Assembly (NCBI GenBank): GCA_026168455.1
Contig: CM047428.1
Location: 4,814,443 to 4,878,442 of the forward strand
Origin: Theocolax elegans
Lineage: Eukaryota > Arthropoda > Insecta > Hymenoptera > Cerocephalidae
Direction: 5' to 3'
Length of the DNA stretch: 64,000 nucleotides
Shown here: positions 13,255 to 24,851 of the stretch, piece by piece
How the letters are laid out: each line of letters opens with the position of its first letter
Position numbering within the stretch: the first letter of the stretch is position 1
Notes under the pieces: model-generated
Told to the model about the DNA's origin: nothing
Databases searched by the model: none
What the model saw: only the letters and a program-made list of their open reading frames with translations
Made by a program: the position numbers and the translations under genes

Positions 13255-14399
13255 ATGACGGAAAACATCCAGTTCACCCCAAATTCAGTAATTGAGGCGA
13301 TTGAAATGAATGACGACATGATGTAAGTATTAGATACATTTACAGTTAGGTAAAGAATCCACAATAGTGTCACTAAATTTTAAAATATCACCGCTTAAAA
13401 TAGTGTAATAAATAACATAATTATAATATTGTATATTAATATTAATAAACATATAACAGTGATATTTGCGGTTATGTGGATGATATCAAGGCGCCGGCAA
13501 AAGCTAAAAATAATGCAAATATTATGAAAATAGTTATTAATAATGGGAGTGGAAAAAGGATTCAAGTGGTGGCATGGGGAAAGAATATTTCTAAATTACA
13601 AAAGGAAGCGGTATTGGATAACGTAAGTATCAATTTATGTTTTATTTTGAAAAAGTATAGTAACTTTATGTATTAATATAAAAAAAATTATGCTCAAAAA
13701 AAATTTTATTTACAAAAAAAGTCAATAGTTGTAAATTGTAGTAAATAACAGTATTTTAAAATAAATAATTTTAATCAATAATCTTTTATAATATTTATAT
13801 GTGCAAAAAATTAAATAACAATTTGTAATTTTAGATTCTTGAAATTGAGGCTGCTACTGCCAAATCAATTTTTATTAATTCCCGATATAATGATGGCAAT
13901 ATGAATTTCCAATTAGAAATAAAAAATTGTTCATCGATCACTGTTGTAGGAAAATATATTCAACCGATCAACGCGAGTCAAATTTGTAAAGTTTCATTTG
14001 ATACTATTACGCAAATGCAGGGTCAAGTTGGTAAGAACAAATGATATTAATACCTTTTCTATTTATTTAAATCCAATTATATATTGTTATCTTTATATAT
14101 TTTTCAGTTATCGATGGTTATATAAAAAATAACTTTCGATTACTTAAAAGCAAATATCAAAAAATTGTTATTGGGAGTATTACGGATGGCGAAAAGAAAA
14201 TAGAAGTTCACATTTTAAATTGTGATAATTATGAAAAAAATAGCACTCACAAAGGCCATCATGTTTCAATAAAAGGACGTATTTAAAAAAATACAACGGA
14301 ATATTTGTATTAGAAGTTAATAATCTAACCGATGTTAAAATTGAATCAGATTCGAAGGCGTCCTTTAAATTACTACTATCAGGCATTAAATATGTTTAA
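13255..14399 (+). pseudogene. RPA70-like OB-fold gene, four exons, late frameshift
   Basis: Exon 1 (13255-13322) begins ATG (MTENIQFTPNSV) and ends AT|GTAAGT. Exon 2 (13460-13622, AACAG acceptor, AAC|GTAAGT donor) reads DICGYVDDIKAPAK and then IQVVAWGKNISK, the DBD-B pattern of RPA70. Exon 3 (13835-14030, TTTTAG acceptor, G|GTAAGA donor) reads ILEIEAATAKSIFINSRY. Exon 4 starts at 14108 after TTTTCAG and reads VIDGYIKNNFRLLKSKYQ then VIGSITDGEKKIEV. A TAA at 14284-14286 stops the frame, but homologous sequence continues in another frame to the TAA at 14397-14399, so an A-run indel near 14285 is the only visible break. It is shorter than host RPA70, keeping about two OB folds and lacking the N-terminal protein-binding domain. 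It probably coats single strands during Helitron transposition. Confidence 0.75.
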
Positions 14400-14585
14400 A
14401 TTAATTATCGATATCATCTATACTACATACTTTTAATGTTATAATTATATATATTAATTATTCATTGTTGACTTTATATTTAAATATGTATTCGTTTTCA
14501 ATCAAATATACAAATTATATTATTAAAAATAAAACTATTGTTATTTTATTTACATTAATTACCAAGACGCTGTTTAAATAAAAAT

Positions 14586-14613
14586 GCGCGCAACGCGCGC
14601 TCTCGATTTCTAG
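14586..14613 (+). other. Helitron 3' terminus: GC hairpin and CTAG
   Basis: A perfect 6-bp stem with a three-base loop (GCGCGC, AAC, GCGCGC; 14586-14600) is followed by nine bases and CTAG (14610-14613), with T as the next base. That is the canonical Helitron end: a short hairpin about 10 nt before CTRR, inserted between A and T. In DNA this AT-rich, a stretch of pure GC palindrome is conspicuous. It marks plus-strand orientation, the same as Rep/helicase. Confidence 0.8.
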
Positions 14614-15238
14614 TAAAAAAAAAAAGATGTATCGATAGATCGGATGAACAGCGCGCGATCTCTGAAATTAATGACACATAAAATCAGCGTATAGCGTTTC
14701 GCGTAATCGATTAACTGATACACGCATTTATTTATTTTTTTTTTTCTCGTGTTTATATAGTTTTTCTCAACCTTTTTTTTCAATTAGTTAAATTTAATCA
14801 AACTTAATAAACACGAAACAAAAGCGTATATAGGTATATATATATAGCGGCGCGAGGACGCCGAGCGTGAACAAAAGAATCGTTTACTTTCGATCGTCCA
14901 ACAAATACAAATTCGTGATAAAATAAAACGAGAGCGTACGCGTTAACAATAGAGGTCTATACACGCGATCTATATCTATAATACTTTATATGTATTGTAT
15001 GTGGACGTATAGAACCTTGACTAATTTACCGAAGATGGCATGTACCGAAAGATAAGCAATTTCTGATTCAGTTAAGAGATATTCTTGATCACACCTTCAC
15101 GCATAGAAAAATTGACATTATTTTACATATTACATGTCGTAATGTATGCATTTTAAACTTAAGGAGGTTGTGTCGGTTAACAATTAGCTAAACAGATTAT
15201 GCTAAAATTCAGTATGCGGTTAGTTTTTGATAATATTT

Positions 15239-15840
15239 GGAAAACGGATCGTGCTCGCCTTGTAGGAGATTTTTTCTAATATAACAATATGAAGGAAGGC
15301 AGAGTTTTAGATATTAACGCGCTTTTTTACGATAGATATAACTAAATAACGGAACATTTTGCCAAAACACCCTTTGACTTTATAATTCGGAAACAAATAA
15401 AGACGAATAATCAAACACAGGTTGGAAAGAAAGCTGAGATCGAATAGATTGGATTTAAAAATCAAAAAGCTGCAAATATCTTGATTTGATCTAAAGTGAT
15501 GAGAGAAATAAGAGGTGACTATTTTGAATTAAAAAATTTACTCATGCTTTTGGCCAAATTGTCTTATATTTCTATTTTTTCCATAACTTTGGACTTAATC
15601 AAGATATTTGATCTTCCCTTTTTTAATTCATTCTACTCGATCTCTGCTTTCTTCTGACTTAGGTTTAAGTACATGTCTATTTGTTTTTGAGTTACAAGTG
15701 TTCAAAGTCAAGGACTTTTTGGGGAATTTTTTCGTTATTTGGTTATATCTATCGTAAAAAAGCGCGTTAGAGTTTAAAGCTCTGATTTTCTTTATATTTC
15801 TGTAGAAACATATCTTAACGTTTGGTAAAGATCCGTTTCC
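15239..15840. mobile_element. Long-TIR non-autonomous DNA element, about 600 bp
   Basis: The ends start GGAAAACGGATC and finish GATCCGTTTCC. Inside lie much better matched inverted segments: GCGCTTTTTTACGATAGATA at about 15319 and its complement at about 15745, with neighbours extending the match over about 120 bases per arm. No protein is encoded. A partial relative lies at 29925-30115. No target duplication is clear. Confidence 0.6.
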
Positions 15841-16206
15841 CGGTGATGTGACACTCTCCTGGTGAGTTAAAATTTTATAAGACAGATTTTGTTGAAATTT
15901 TGCTTACTGAATAGAATGCAACAATTACGTACAATGTATGAAAACAACGATTTAGGTACTTGTAAATTAATGAAAACGAATAAACCATGTGAAAAAAAAA
16001 CTACATTTAACTTGAAAATATGAATGAAATCATAGACTTGATACAATATTTTACACATTAATAAGATGGATAATAATTAAAATTTAAAATGCAAACACCG
16101 AATTAGATAATTAAGTGACCTTTACACTATCTTAAAAACGAATCAAAGAATTTTATAACTTTCGACTAGAGACATACCTCCAGAACCTCCTTAATCCATT
16201 ACTACA

Positions 16207-16347
16207 TCCCTAGTAGAAATATGTCAATTTTAAATGGTTTGAGGTTAGAAATAGTCATGTTTTAGGTCATAACTAGCCATTTTCTATCGATCTTTTAGAA
16301 ATACCTAATGTATACTTTAAAAATTGTTTTCATTTCTACTATAGGGA
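16207..16347. mobile_element. Small MITE with TCCCTAGTAGAAAT ends
   Basis: The 141-bp element starts TCCCTAGTAGAAAT and ends with the inverted ATTTCTACTATAGGGA (two extra bases). The same ends bound a longer element at 53559-54011, so this is a repeat family rather than a chance palindrome. There is no coding capacity. Confidence 0.55.
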
Positions 16348-18084
16348 TATCGTTGTCCAACTATTTAAATATTGAACAATTACTGATCAGGAATTATTTA
16401 TTATACGGTACTGTATACACAAAAAGAAAAAGTTGCGTATATAGAATACAAAAAGTGTAAAATGAAGATGGTAAGTATATAATAAGATGCGTGCGGGTAA
16501 TCGTTTGCTTCGAGGACATTGCCACTTGATTCCCTTTAAGTAGATAAAAACCAAGTCCGTTCAAGCGACATAATCGTTTGATGCGTTACTCTCCGCCGCA
16601 GTAGTCGAGGGATGTTTTCTCATCTCGTTTTTCCACCGATTCTTCTTATTTCCCTCCCTTATCATATATCTATATACATGCATTAACAACCTTTCTTAAC
16701 CTCTGTACGTGTGAAAAAAAAGACAATCTTCTTATACCGATATACACGTATATGAACACTCGTACGTACGCTTGCACTCCACGGTTTTATTTATATATTC
16801 ATGTAGATATAGGGGTGAAGATGATTTGCTTTGGAAAAAGGCTTTCGGGGTTAATTTACTGTGAAACGCGTTACGAAGGATAAAACTTGTCGGTGGTGGT
16901 CGGACTCTACTCGATGATACACGCGATTCCTGTATGTATTGATAATCATCTTTATCAAGTATATATATGTATATGAATATAAAGTGATCCGCGGATAAGT
17001 TATTGTCAGATATGCTAAGGTTACACTGAGAGGAAAAAAAGTTATACATTTGGTGAACATATTTATATCGATTGTTATAACCGAACTGTGTGAAGTTAGA
17101 TGAGTTAAGTTAATGCAACCAATGAACCAACCGATCTCGATAGTTTTTACTCGGGAACTATTGGTAATGTTACGAATTATTTATCATTTATAAAATTATT
17201 AATCTCAATGATCAAGTTATATATATAATATTATTTATTTGGTAAATATTCGATGCATTTGCATATATAGACAATTTTTAGTAAAATATAATTTACCTAA
17301 ATTATAAAGTTATTAAATTATTTAATTATCCAATTATATTATAATAAATGTATATATATGCGAATAAAATTATTTATATTATATTATTAATTAGTAAATA
17401 AAATTACCAAATATTAAAAACTCTATTAGTTATAAAAGTTCTAAATATAATGCTATTAAATATTATAACATGTTGTCACCTAACCTCAAAATATTGAATA
17501 ATAGTAAAAATTGTATTAAATCAAAAATAAGTTGTTACTTGAGAAATAATTTAAATTGTTTTGTTTCATAGATATATATAGTAATGATATAATAATAACT
17601 CATAAATTTATATAAAAAAAACAATGAAATTAATTAGAGATAAATATTAATTAGTTTTAAGAATTAGTTTTAAATCCAGACCTATGTACAGATACTGTAT
17701 TGTATCTCTATATAGGATGTATTATATGTATACTGTACTGACATAAACATTACCAAACCGACCCAAGTAAATTTGAAAGGAAGTACCAGCTTTGCTTGCA
17801 TATCTTCTTTGTTCAAATAGACAAATGCCATTTTTATTTTTTCTTTCAGTGTAGTTTTATACACGCTTTGATGCTTTGGATTGATATTCTAAACGTATTT
17901 TAACAGGTATACAAGTATACATTGTAAATAAGAATTTGAACGACATGTCTCCGACCACAGTAATTTTCGCATTCTTGCATCCGCCAATCCGAAATCCCTA
18001 TTCTTTCTAATACGTTCAACAACAGTAATGGAAAACAAATCTTAAAGAACATTTCGATATTTCAATGTAAAAGTAGTATTTTGT
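16348..18084. other. Gene-free interval
   Basis: This is AT-rich sequence with one GC-richer patch at 16490-16930. Open frames are short and overlap on both strands without recognisable domains. I find no splice-bounded exon and no inverted repeat of note. Confidence 0.45.
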
Positions 18085-18470
18085 TTAACGGGATGTCGGA
18101 TCCAAGTTACAGGGATCTACACCTTTCAACATAAAAATTTTTTTGTTAGTAATATTGAATTAAAAATCTGAACAAAAATCTGAAAATGCATATAGGTAGT
18201 TTAAAACAAAAGCCAGGGCTTTTGGATTTTTTAAGAATAAATAAATTTGTTAATAATAATTTCATAAACTATATTCGGACGGTAATTATTGATCTAAAAA
18301 GGCATGAATTTTCAACGCAAAAATCATAATTAAATTACAAATTTAAAAATCTGAAAAAATTTGAGTATACTGTTTAAAACATGCTCAAGGACATGACATT
18401 CAGGATTTTTTAAAAAAATTATTCTTTTGTTTATAAAAAATTATTAAAGATGACCAATTTCTGAGTCCAT
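18085..18470. mobile_element. TTAA-family MITE, one end decayed
   Basis: The left end is TTAACGGGATGTCGGATCC. The body matches the other family members at 50580, 53055 and 60746, including CTACACCTTTCAACATAA, AATTAAAAATCTGAA and GCATGAATTTTCAACGCAAA. The right end reads TTTCTGAGTCCATTCC, where the complete member at 53055 has the complement of TTAAGGGGATGTCGGACTCAGA. The terminal TTAA is therefore lost or mutated. Confidence 0.7.
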
Positions 18471-19295
18471 TCCACATGTGAATATATATAATAGTCGAGT
18501 AATTGATAAATCTTTTCCTGTATATACAATGACGAATTTCACGTGTACGACAGACTCGCTATATAGGAAAATATTACTGTACGTGTCTACTAAAAACATG
18601 AAATATTGAAAGTATAATAAGTGTGTATATATATATGTATATGTATTATATACCGTTAGAAAATAAAGGTTATTAATATTTTCTGACTTACGACGAAATA
18701 CAATGTATACGATACATGAATTAATTACGTAAATCATAATCCGTTGTTCTTTTTATGTCCACATTCTTTATTTCATTACCGACCGGCTAACGATAATTCA
18801 CATATAACTGCAAGGTAACCAAAATACATATACACGCGCGCACACACACATTTATATATAGTTTCTATTTATTAGTATTGTAGTATTATTCCTGTGATTA
18901 AAATATTAGTATACATAGGTATAAAACATCTTTTATGGACAAAAGAAACAGACGATAATTAATCGAACGAAAATATTTTTCCTCTTTCTATATATAAATA
19001 CGTTATTATAATTGAGCAAAAATCAAGTGCGTATAATAAACATATTGTAAACAGAGATAAAACTGACTCTGCATCCAAAAATTATAATATTTTATTGCAT
19101 AATATAAAAAAATAGATAAATCATTCGATTAATCATTATTTTACTATACCGTCTTATCCTCGGTCTATTATGCCATTATTACTTTTGCTTATATGTAGGA
19201 ATTGCCGGTAAAAAATATGTTTTAACAGTTCGAAAAATAACAATAAAATTTTGTTACATTGCTGTTAAAATAATCGTAAGAAGGTGATTATTTTA
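18471..19295. other. Gene-free interval before the SINE
   Basis: AT-rich sequence with a short ACACACACA tract near 18840. I see no coding, splice or terminal-repeat signal here. Confidence 0.45.
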
Positions 19296-19314
19296 CAGTT
19301 ACGAACGTTATATT
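19296..19314. repeat. Target-site duplication, left copy (19 bp)
   Basis: CAGTTACGAACGTTATATT occurs here and again, identically, at 19762-19780, directly flanking the SINE. This is the mark of target-primed reverse transcription. Confidence 0.95.
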
Positions 19315-19761
19315 TTTTTTTTTTTTTTTTTTTTATTCTTGATTTTGTGCCCTCTTTTTTCCTGGCACTTCCTACCGTTTATCCCCTGGGGGACTTTAAC
19401 GGTGTCCACCTACCACCTATGTGTGGGTGCTTTTATCCTCCCTTAAAAACCCCACCATCTCGCATTCGCCCGGGGTTATGCCCGTGGATGAGGGAAACCT
19501 GTGAAGCAGGGAAAACCTCACCCGAGATGGCCGGTGTATTCGAAACATTCTTTTTGGGTGTCAAAGTCACATTGCGTAGGCCTTGACACCGAAACCGAAT
19601 GTCTCACACCTCCCGCTCACGTTGTGGAATGTGAAAAACACCTAACCGATCACGAAAGCCGCACGAGAATGGTCTCCCATCCAAGTACTAACCGCGCTCA
19701 GCGCTGCTTAACTTTCGCGATCGGCCGAGGTGCGCTTCCACCACTCCGCCACCGCGTCGGT
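19315..19761 (-). mobile_element. 5S-rRNA-derived SINE with tRNA-like head
   Basis: The element is 447 bp and reads on the minus strand. Its 5' end (19761) has a perfect tRNA-type box A, TGGCGGAGTGG, at 19751-19741. Next comes a segment (19729-19671) that closely follows the second half of 5S rRNA, including GTTAAGCAGCG, GCGGTTAGTACTTGGATGG and GGGAGACC, which are the 5S internal promoter boxes A, IE and C. A 300-bp body with no open frame follows, then a tail of about 20 A (a T-run at 19315-19334 on plus). A perfect 19-bp target duplication flanks it. Pol III would transcribe it and a LINE reverse transcriptase would move it. The exact duplication suggests a fairly recent insertion. Confidence 0.9.
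19671..19729 (-). ncRNA. 5S-rRNA-like segment inside the SINE
   Basis: On the minus strand the sequence aligns with about residues 40-100 of eukaryotic 5S rRNA, covering the pol III internal control region. The first third of 5S is replaced by other sequence, and the 3' strand of helix I is missing, so it is not a functional 5S gene. Confidence 0.85.
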
Positions 19762-19780
19762 CAGTTACGAACGTTATATT
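19762..19780. repeat. Target-site duplication, right copy (19 bp)
   Basis: Identical to 19296-19314; it abuts the 5' end of the minus-strand SINE. Confidence 0.95.
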
Positions 19781-20211
19781 ACACTCGCATATATATTTAT
19801 AAGTAAACCGTGAATCGTAAAGAGAATATTTCCTTTGTTCGCACAAGGCAAGTCCATGACCTCAGGGAGACGCAATTTTCTAAACTCTAAGAATCGTTTT
19901 TTTTTTTGTTATATTTCGAAGAATAGACGGGAGTGCATGTGGGTAATTTTTATTTTTACGAATTAACAGATCGAGTGTAGTGTATTATAAAAGTACAAAT
20001 AAAAATATATAAAGTTCAAAAGTGGTATTGTATCATGTATCTATAAATATTTGGATATAACTTTCTCAAATTTCAATGCACTTGTATGCAAATTGGTGGA
20101 CAATCGTTTTTTTTTTTGAGATTCTATATACACAATACTTTATAGTTGTAACAATAGAAATTATAATTTTTGAATATTGATTCTAAATTGCTCGTATATG
20201 CGATTATTATC

Positions 20212-20454
20212 GGACTTTTGCGAGTTAACTTGCGTCTATTCAATTTTTCTGAATATTGAGCGAACCCTCCTTTTTTTAGCAACTTACTTGCACGTATCGA
20301 TAAGTTTCAAATGGTGCGAAAGGTGTAGGAAAATTAATTAAAGGAAGATCCTCTGACACACATTTGAAACTTGCGATACGTGCGAGTAAATTGCTGAAAA
20401 AGGAGGGCAATATTCAAAAATATTGAATAGACGCAAGTTAACTCGCAAAAGTCC
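20212..20454. mobile_element. Short MITE with long inverted repeats
   Basis: The arms begin GGACTTTTGCGAGTTAACTT and end with the exact complement before GTCC. A 33-base outer block is perfectly inverted, and further in the arms match at AACTT/ACGTATCG-type segments. The whole 243-bp unit would fold into a near-complete hairpin. No open frame and no clear target duplication were found. Confidence 0.75.
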
Positions 20455-23150
20455 TGATTAAATTCATATAACAATTATAATTATTATACACAATTATCTT
20501 AAAATCCTAAGTAATAAAATCTTACTTATCGTTGAATAAAAAAAAAACAAATTTCCACCTTAAATTTTCGTGGATTTTAGTGATCAATTGTCTCTCAGTG
20601 CGAAATCTGAACTTGACCGATGTTATCCGTCTATATATAACGACGATATATTAGTAAACGAGCAATAATGGGTGTTATGACTATATTTACAAAAGTTTCA
20701 ACCTATATGAACTGCGGAAAGTTTATTCTAACTATTTTATAGTCGTCTCGATAATATTTCTAAATATATATTAAAACGACCTCTCAACAGGGTGCAGTAC
20801 AGCCATCATCTTCATTTTATCCTCCTGAAAGTACATAAAAGCGAGTAGCAAATACCTAACCAATATCTCAACGCGACGAAATTAATCGACCCACCCGCGA
20901 TTATGCTAATTTCCCATACATTATATATATACGCGCCTGTACACAACACAACACACACACACACACACCCATACACAGATATAGAGTGTAGATGTCGAGG
21001 TGTACGTGCCTACCCATATTATAATACGTCGGAGGGGCAGCTATAGTCGTTAAGACCACGAAAGTTAAATTACGCACTGCACGAAGGCCAGATTATGAAC
21101 GTATACGCCGGTGCGGCCTCGCTTCTCTCTCTCTCTCTCTCGGCGTCCTGATGATTTATACTTTGCGCGAGGCTTATACCCACCCGCGATAAAAAAAAAT
21201 AAAAACAGAGCTTCAAGGTCCTTTTCTTTCTGCCCTCGTGTATTTTATAAACCCGATCGGTTTTATTCCGACTTTTTTTTTCATCTCGTTTTCCTCCTAC
21301 ATGTACATATAGGTACATATATATAACGGTTTCCTTTTCTTTCCTATCCTTCCTTTTTTTTTCCTTCATCTCGTCTATATAATATATATATAGGTATATG
21401 ACTTTTTTTTTCATCGACGAAATATCGAACTTTAGGGTAATGTATCGTGATGTCTCGGGAATCGAAAGTGCCATTTTTATGACAGTTGTAAATTTCTTTT
21501 TTTTTTTTTACGATTTGTACTTCGATGTCTATATAAATATATTTCAAAGTTTTAATTCGATTGTTCTCGAGAAAGTGATTTGGTTGAAGTGTATCGTACA
21601 TTGATATATATAAACCATCCTTTTTGCTTTAACATTTTCTTGTCAGAATTAATATTATTATTTACTAGAGTGATAATTGTTACTTCGGTATATTATCTAT
21701 TTTACTACTCGTACGCAGATTTATTCGATTTCCATTTGTGATGTGTATATATATACACAAATGGAATCAAATACAATACGGATATGTATATAGATCAATC
21801 ATCGCTGATTGATAAATATTATTCAATTTATATACGTGACAGTTTGTATATAATTACTTTTTAAAAACAAGTAAAGTTTGGTAACGTTCCTCTTTGTGCC
21901 AAAGAATGTTCGATATATATATATATATAATTCACGTGTTACGTTAAACAGGATGTGGGAGATGCAAATCTCCAGACATACCGTTACGTATGTATCCGGA
22001 TTAGGCCTTTTTTGTTCTGATCCGAGTTACGATTTATGAGATAACGCATATTCAATGATAATTAAATGTACAAACTCTATCTTAAAAATCACATAATTCT
22101 ATACATTGTCAGTTGAATTAGTCTATAAATGTTATATATATATATCTATATACATACGCGCGCACACACGCATACACACGCAATGAACGATAAATAAAAC
22201 GCTATGTACCTGGTACACGAGTGTAGAATACAGAAACATATGTTTTCATACGCTTTAAATGAAAATTCATCTTTACGTATTACGAAAATTTTCAATCCGA
22301 TGCTACGCACGTATATATATACATTCCGGAGAAATTAACCGATGTTATAATTTACAATTACAAATTTGAACTTGATGTACAGTTATGTCTACACGATCAT
22401 CATCAAAATCCAATAAATAAAAGTACTTCGTTGTTCGAAATGAAGTAAATGATAAATTTATATATATTATAGTAGCATATAGTGTGAATAATACTGAAAA
22501 CGCATCACGTATAGAAAATTCATTCCGAGTCGTTAAGTAATGTAAAATTTATATACGTTTTTTCGCGGTCTCTCTCACGGCCGGTGCATCCTTAACCTCC
22601 AACGAGATTATCTTTTCAGTGACGAAATGCAAAACCGGGTAATTATACATACACTGAAGACCTTCAACCGATGACATTCAATGGAAATAATTAAAAGAGA
22701 GAGAAAAGAGTGGAAACTGAGTGTGTTGTTTTCGTGGACCGGTTTTTATTTGATTCGATTTACCGGCTGCAGATTAAAAAAATGTCTTTTATATATATAT
22801 ATATATGAATGCACATGTATATATATAGATAGTAGTTAATCTCGTCTGAGTCATCAAAGTTACGTGTATATTATATCTATTCAAAGTGAAAAATTTTACA
22901 TTAAGATTTTAACATCGTTGTATAAATTTTGGATGTAATATACGTCACGTGAAATGTTTTTCGAGTCGTGTCTTTCAGAATGTTAATTAGATCGGGTGCA
23001 TGGTTATATGGTGGTCTGCGTGGACTTCATCAACGTTTTTTAGACGTATTTTGCAAAAATTGTTCGTTAACTATTTTTATCAATAATCATCGCAAATCGT
23101 AATTTAGATACATCCACTTTCGTAAATATATATAAGTTTTTGAAATAAAG
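20455..23150. other. Gene-free interval
   Basis: Microsatellites of AC (20945-20968), TC (21122-21140) and AT dominate. A GC-richer patch at 20860-21320 has open frames on both strands, but they are low-complexity (Ser/Arg, Lys/Glu) and carry no domain. I do not support a gene here. Confidence 0.45.
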
Positions 23151-23582
23151 CAACGTCAAAGCCTCTTCAGAAATTTAAATATCGCACCAAAAAATTTATC
23201 GGTTATTCGGTGTTTATTAAGTAAAGCTAAACGTGTTTCCGGTAAAATAGAGAGAGTTGTCCTTACTAGCTTTCAAACAAACAACATTTATGTCAAAGAA
23301 GGAAAAATAATATTTTTTCGTTTTTGTGAAAACTTTGATTTACTACACGAAGAGGGTTATGTCGAGTTATGTATTACCTCGTTTTAGTAAGTCAAACTTC
23401 TCACAAAAACGGAACAATATTATTTACTCTCTTTTGACAGAAATGTTACTTATTACGACACCTAGAGGGGACGATTCTTTATTTATATTTAAAACAATTA
23501 TTTTTACTACAAACGCGAAATAAGCCATACAAATTTAAAATTTTTGCGCGAAATTTAAATTTCTAAAGAGGCTTTGCCGTCG
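23151..23582. mobile_element. TIR element with AAAGCCTCTTCAGAAATT ends
   Basis: The left end at 23151-23187 (CAACGTCAAAGCCTCTTCAG and on) and the right end at 23546-23582 are inverted copies with about four mismatches in 37 positions. The 432-bp unit carries only a 65-codon frame without recognisable features, so it is non-autonomous. Confidence 0.7.
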
Positions 23583-24445
23583 CCTTTTTTAATCCCCTAT
23601 TTTGAATTATGAAAATTTAATATCATGTTCTCAATCAGCAATCCAAAGAAACCCCTGTGTATATATTTTCATAAACATTGATCAGAAAAACCATGGATAA
23701 AAGAAATAAAAATCCCGATTTTAATAATATTTTTAAATTATTTATAATACATTAATAATTATTGATGTAAATAATTAATAAACAATTTTTGCACAACTTT
23801 CCGTGGTCTGCGCCCGCACTAAATGAGATATATGTATATGCATAGTAAGGAGAAATACATTTGAGGTGGATTAATAAGCGACAATATATATATATATATA
23901 CCCTTAGAGGATATAGTTAGTGAGGTCACCGATTATTTTAAACTTTGCAACGTATATTTTGCGTGGATCACGAGGTTGACTCCAATTTATTTATAGTTCT
24001 CTAATGTATTATGTATACATCGTGACTTAAATAATAAAGATTAGCAAAAATAACGAAATCGCACGAAAAATTAAAACGTCTCACCTCGTTCACTGTTATT
24101 TCTTCGCGGTGTATATGTCTTTGCGTTTTATTTAAACAAATATCCGGATTTAAATATACAGTTAATTAACACTTCCTATTTACTTAAATGTATATTTGTA
24201 CTTGTACGATTATATACAATTAAATTCAAACCAATTTTCAACCGTTGACAAAAAAATCCGAGGTTTCGTGTGTAGTTAATCGATAGCAAAGTTGAGATCG
24301 TTGTAAACTTAGAATAGTTCGCAAGTTAAAATATATTTAATGGGAAAAATGTATTATATATATAATCTGTAATCAGGTTTTTATAAGGTAATTAAATAAG
24401 TATTGACATTGCATGTAAATCTACAATTGTAATATATATAATAAT

Positions 24446-24851
24446 ATCGGTCTCTCCGAACTAAATGCTTTATTTTAGAATAAAGCAGGCCTATCGTACT
24501 CTTTGTCCACTATGGTTGGTGGAATTTCTCAGAGCACGGCCTTTTAAAATAATTAAAGGCGTTTCGTCCTCGATCTCCAGCTTGGACTCCTCAGTAAGGA
24601 ACTGGAGATCTTGCCTTAGACGCCTGTCGCAAGATGATCTGCGACACCAGCAAGATGTTCTGCGGCTATATATATAGAAAATAGACGACGATCTCTCCAA
24701 CGAGTGCAGAGAGATAGTCGTTTCCCTCTGGTGGTGGGAAAAATCACCAGCCAGAAAGCGACGTATTAGACCGTGTCGCGAGTTATTTGATACAAAATTT
24801 TATCGTTCGGTAATACGTATATATATAATATTATCGGTCTCTCCGAACTAA
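24446..24851. other. GC-richer insert between 19-bp direct repeats
   Basis: ATCGGTCTCTCCGAACTAA occurs at 24446-24464 and 24833-24851, with 368 bases between that are clearly less AT-rich than the surroundings. On the minus strand the insert has an acceptor-like CTATATATATAG, an open frame reading LRQDLQFLTEESKLEIEDE, a TAG stop and an AATAAA about 15 bases later. This could be a retroposed 3' exon or a genuine terminal exon. I do not recognise the protein, and there is no poly(A). Confidence 0.35.

Larger units (their letters stand above)
5919..14613 (+). mobile_element. Helitron with Rep/helicase and two RPA-like genes
   Basis: The order is N-terminal region, HUH Rep domain, Pif1-like helicase, an RPA70-like gene on the minus strand, an RPA70-like gene on the plus strand, then a canonical Helitron 3' terminus. 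The 3' end is well supported by a perfect 6-bp GC hairpin, nine bases, CTAG and a following T. The 5' end (TC after an A) is not identified; the feature is drawn from the first coding segment and the true end lies upstream, probably within a few hundred bases. An alternative is that a second, shorter Helitron begins at 12889 (A then TCTATATAATATTAG) and shares the 14613 end. Most coding parts carry frameshifts, so this copy looks inactive unless the indels are sequencing errors. Confidence 0.75.

Noticed and set aside
19671..19729. Functional 5S rRNA gene
   Set aside because: The first third of 5S and the closing helix are missing, and the sequence is embedded in a SINE with poly(A) and target duplication.
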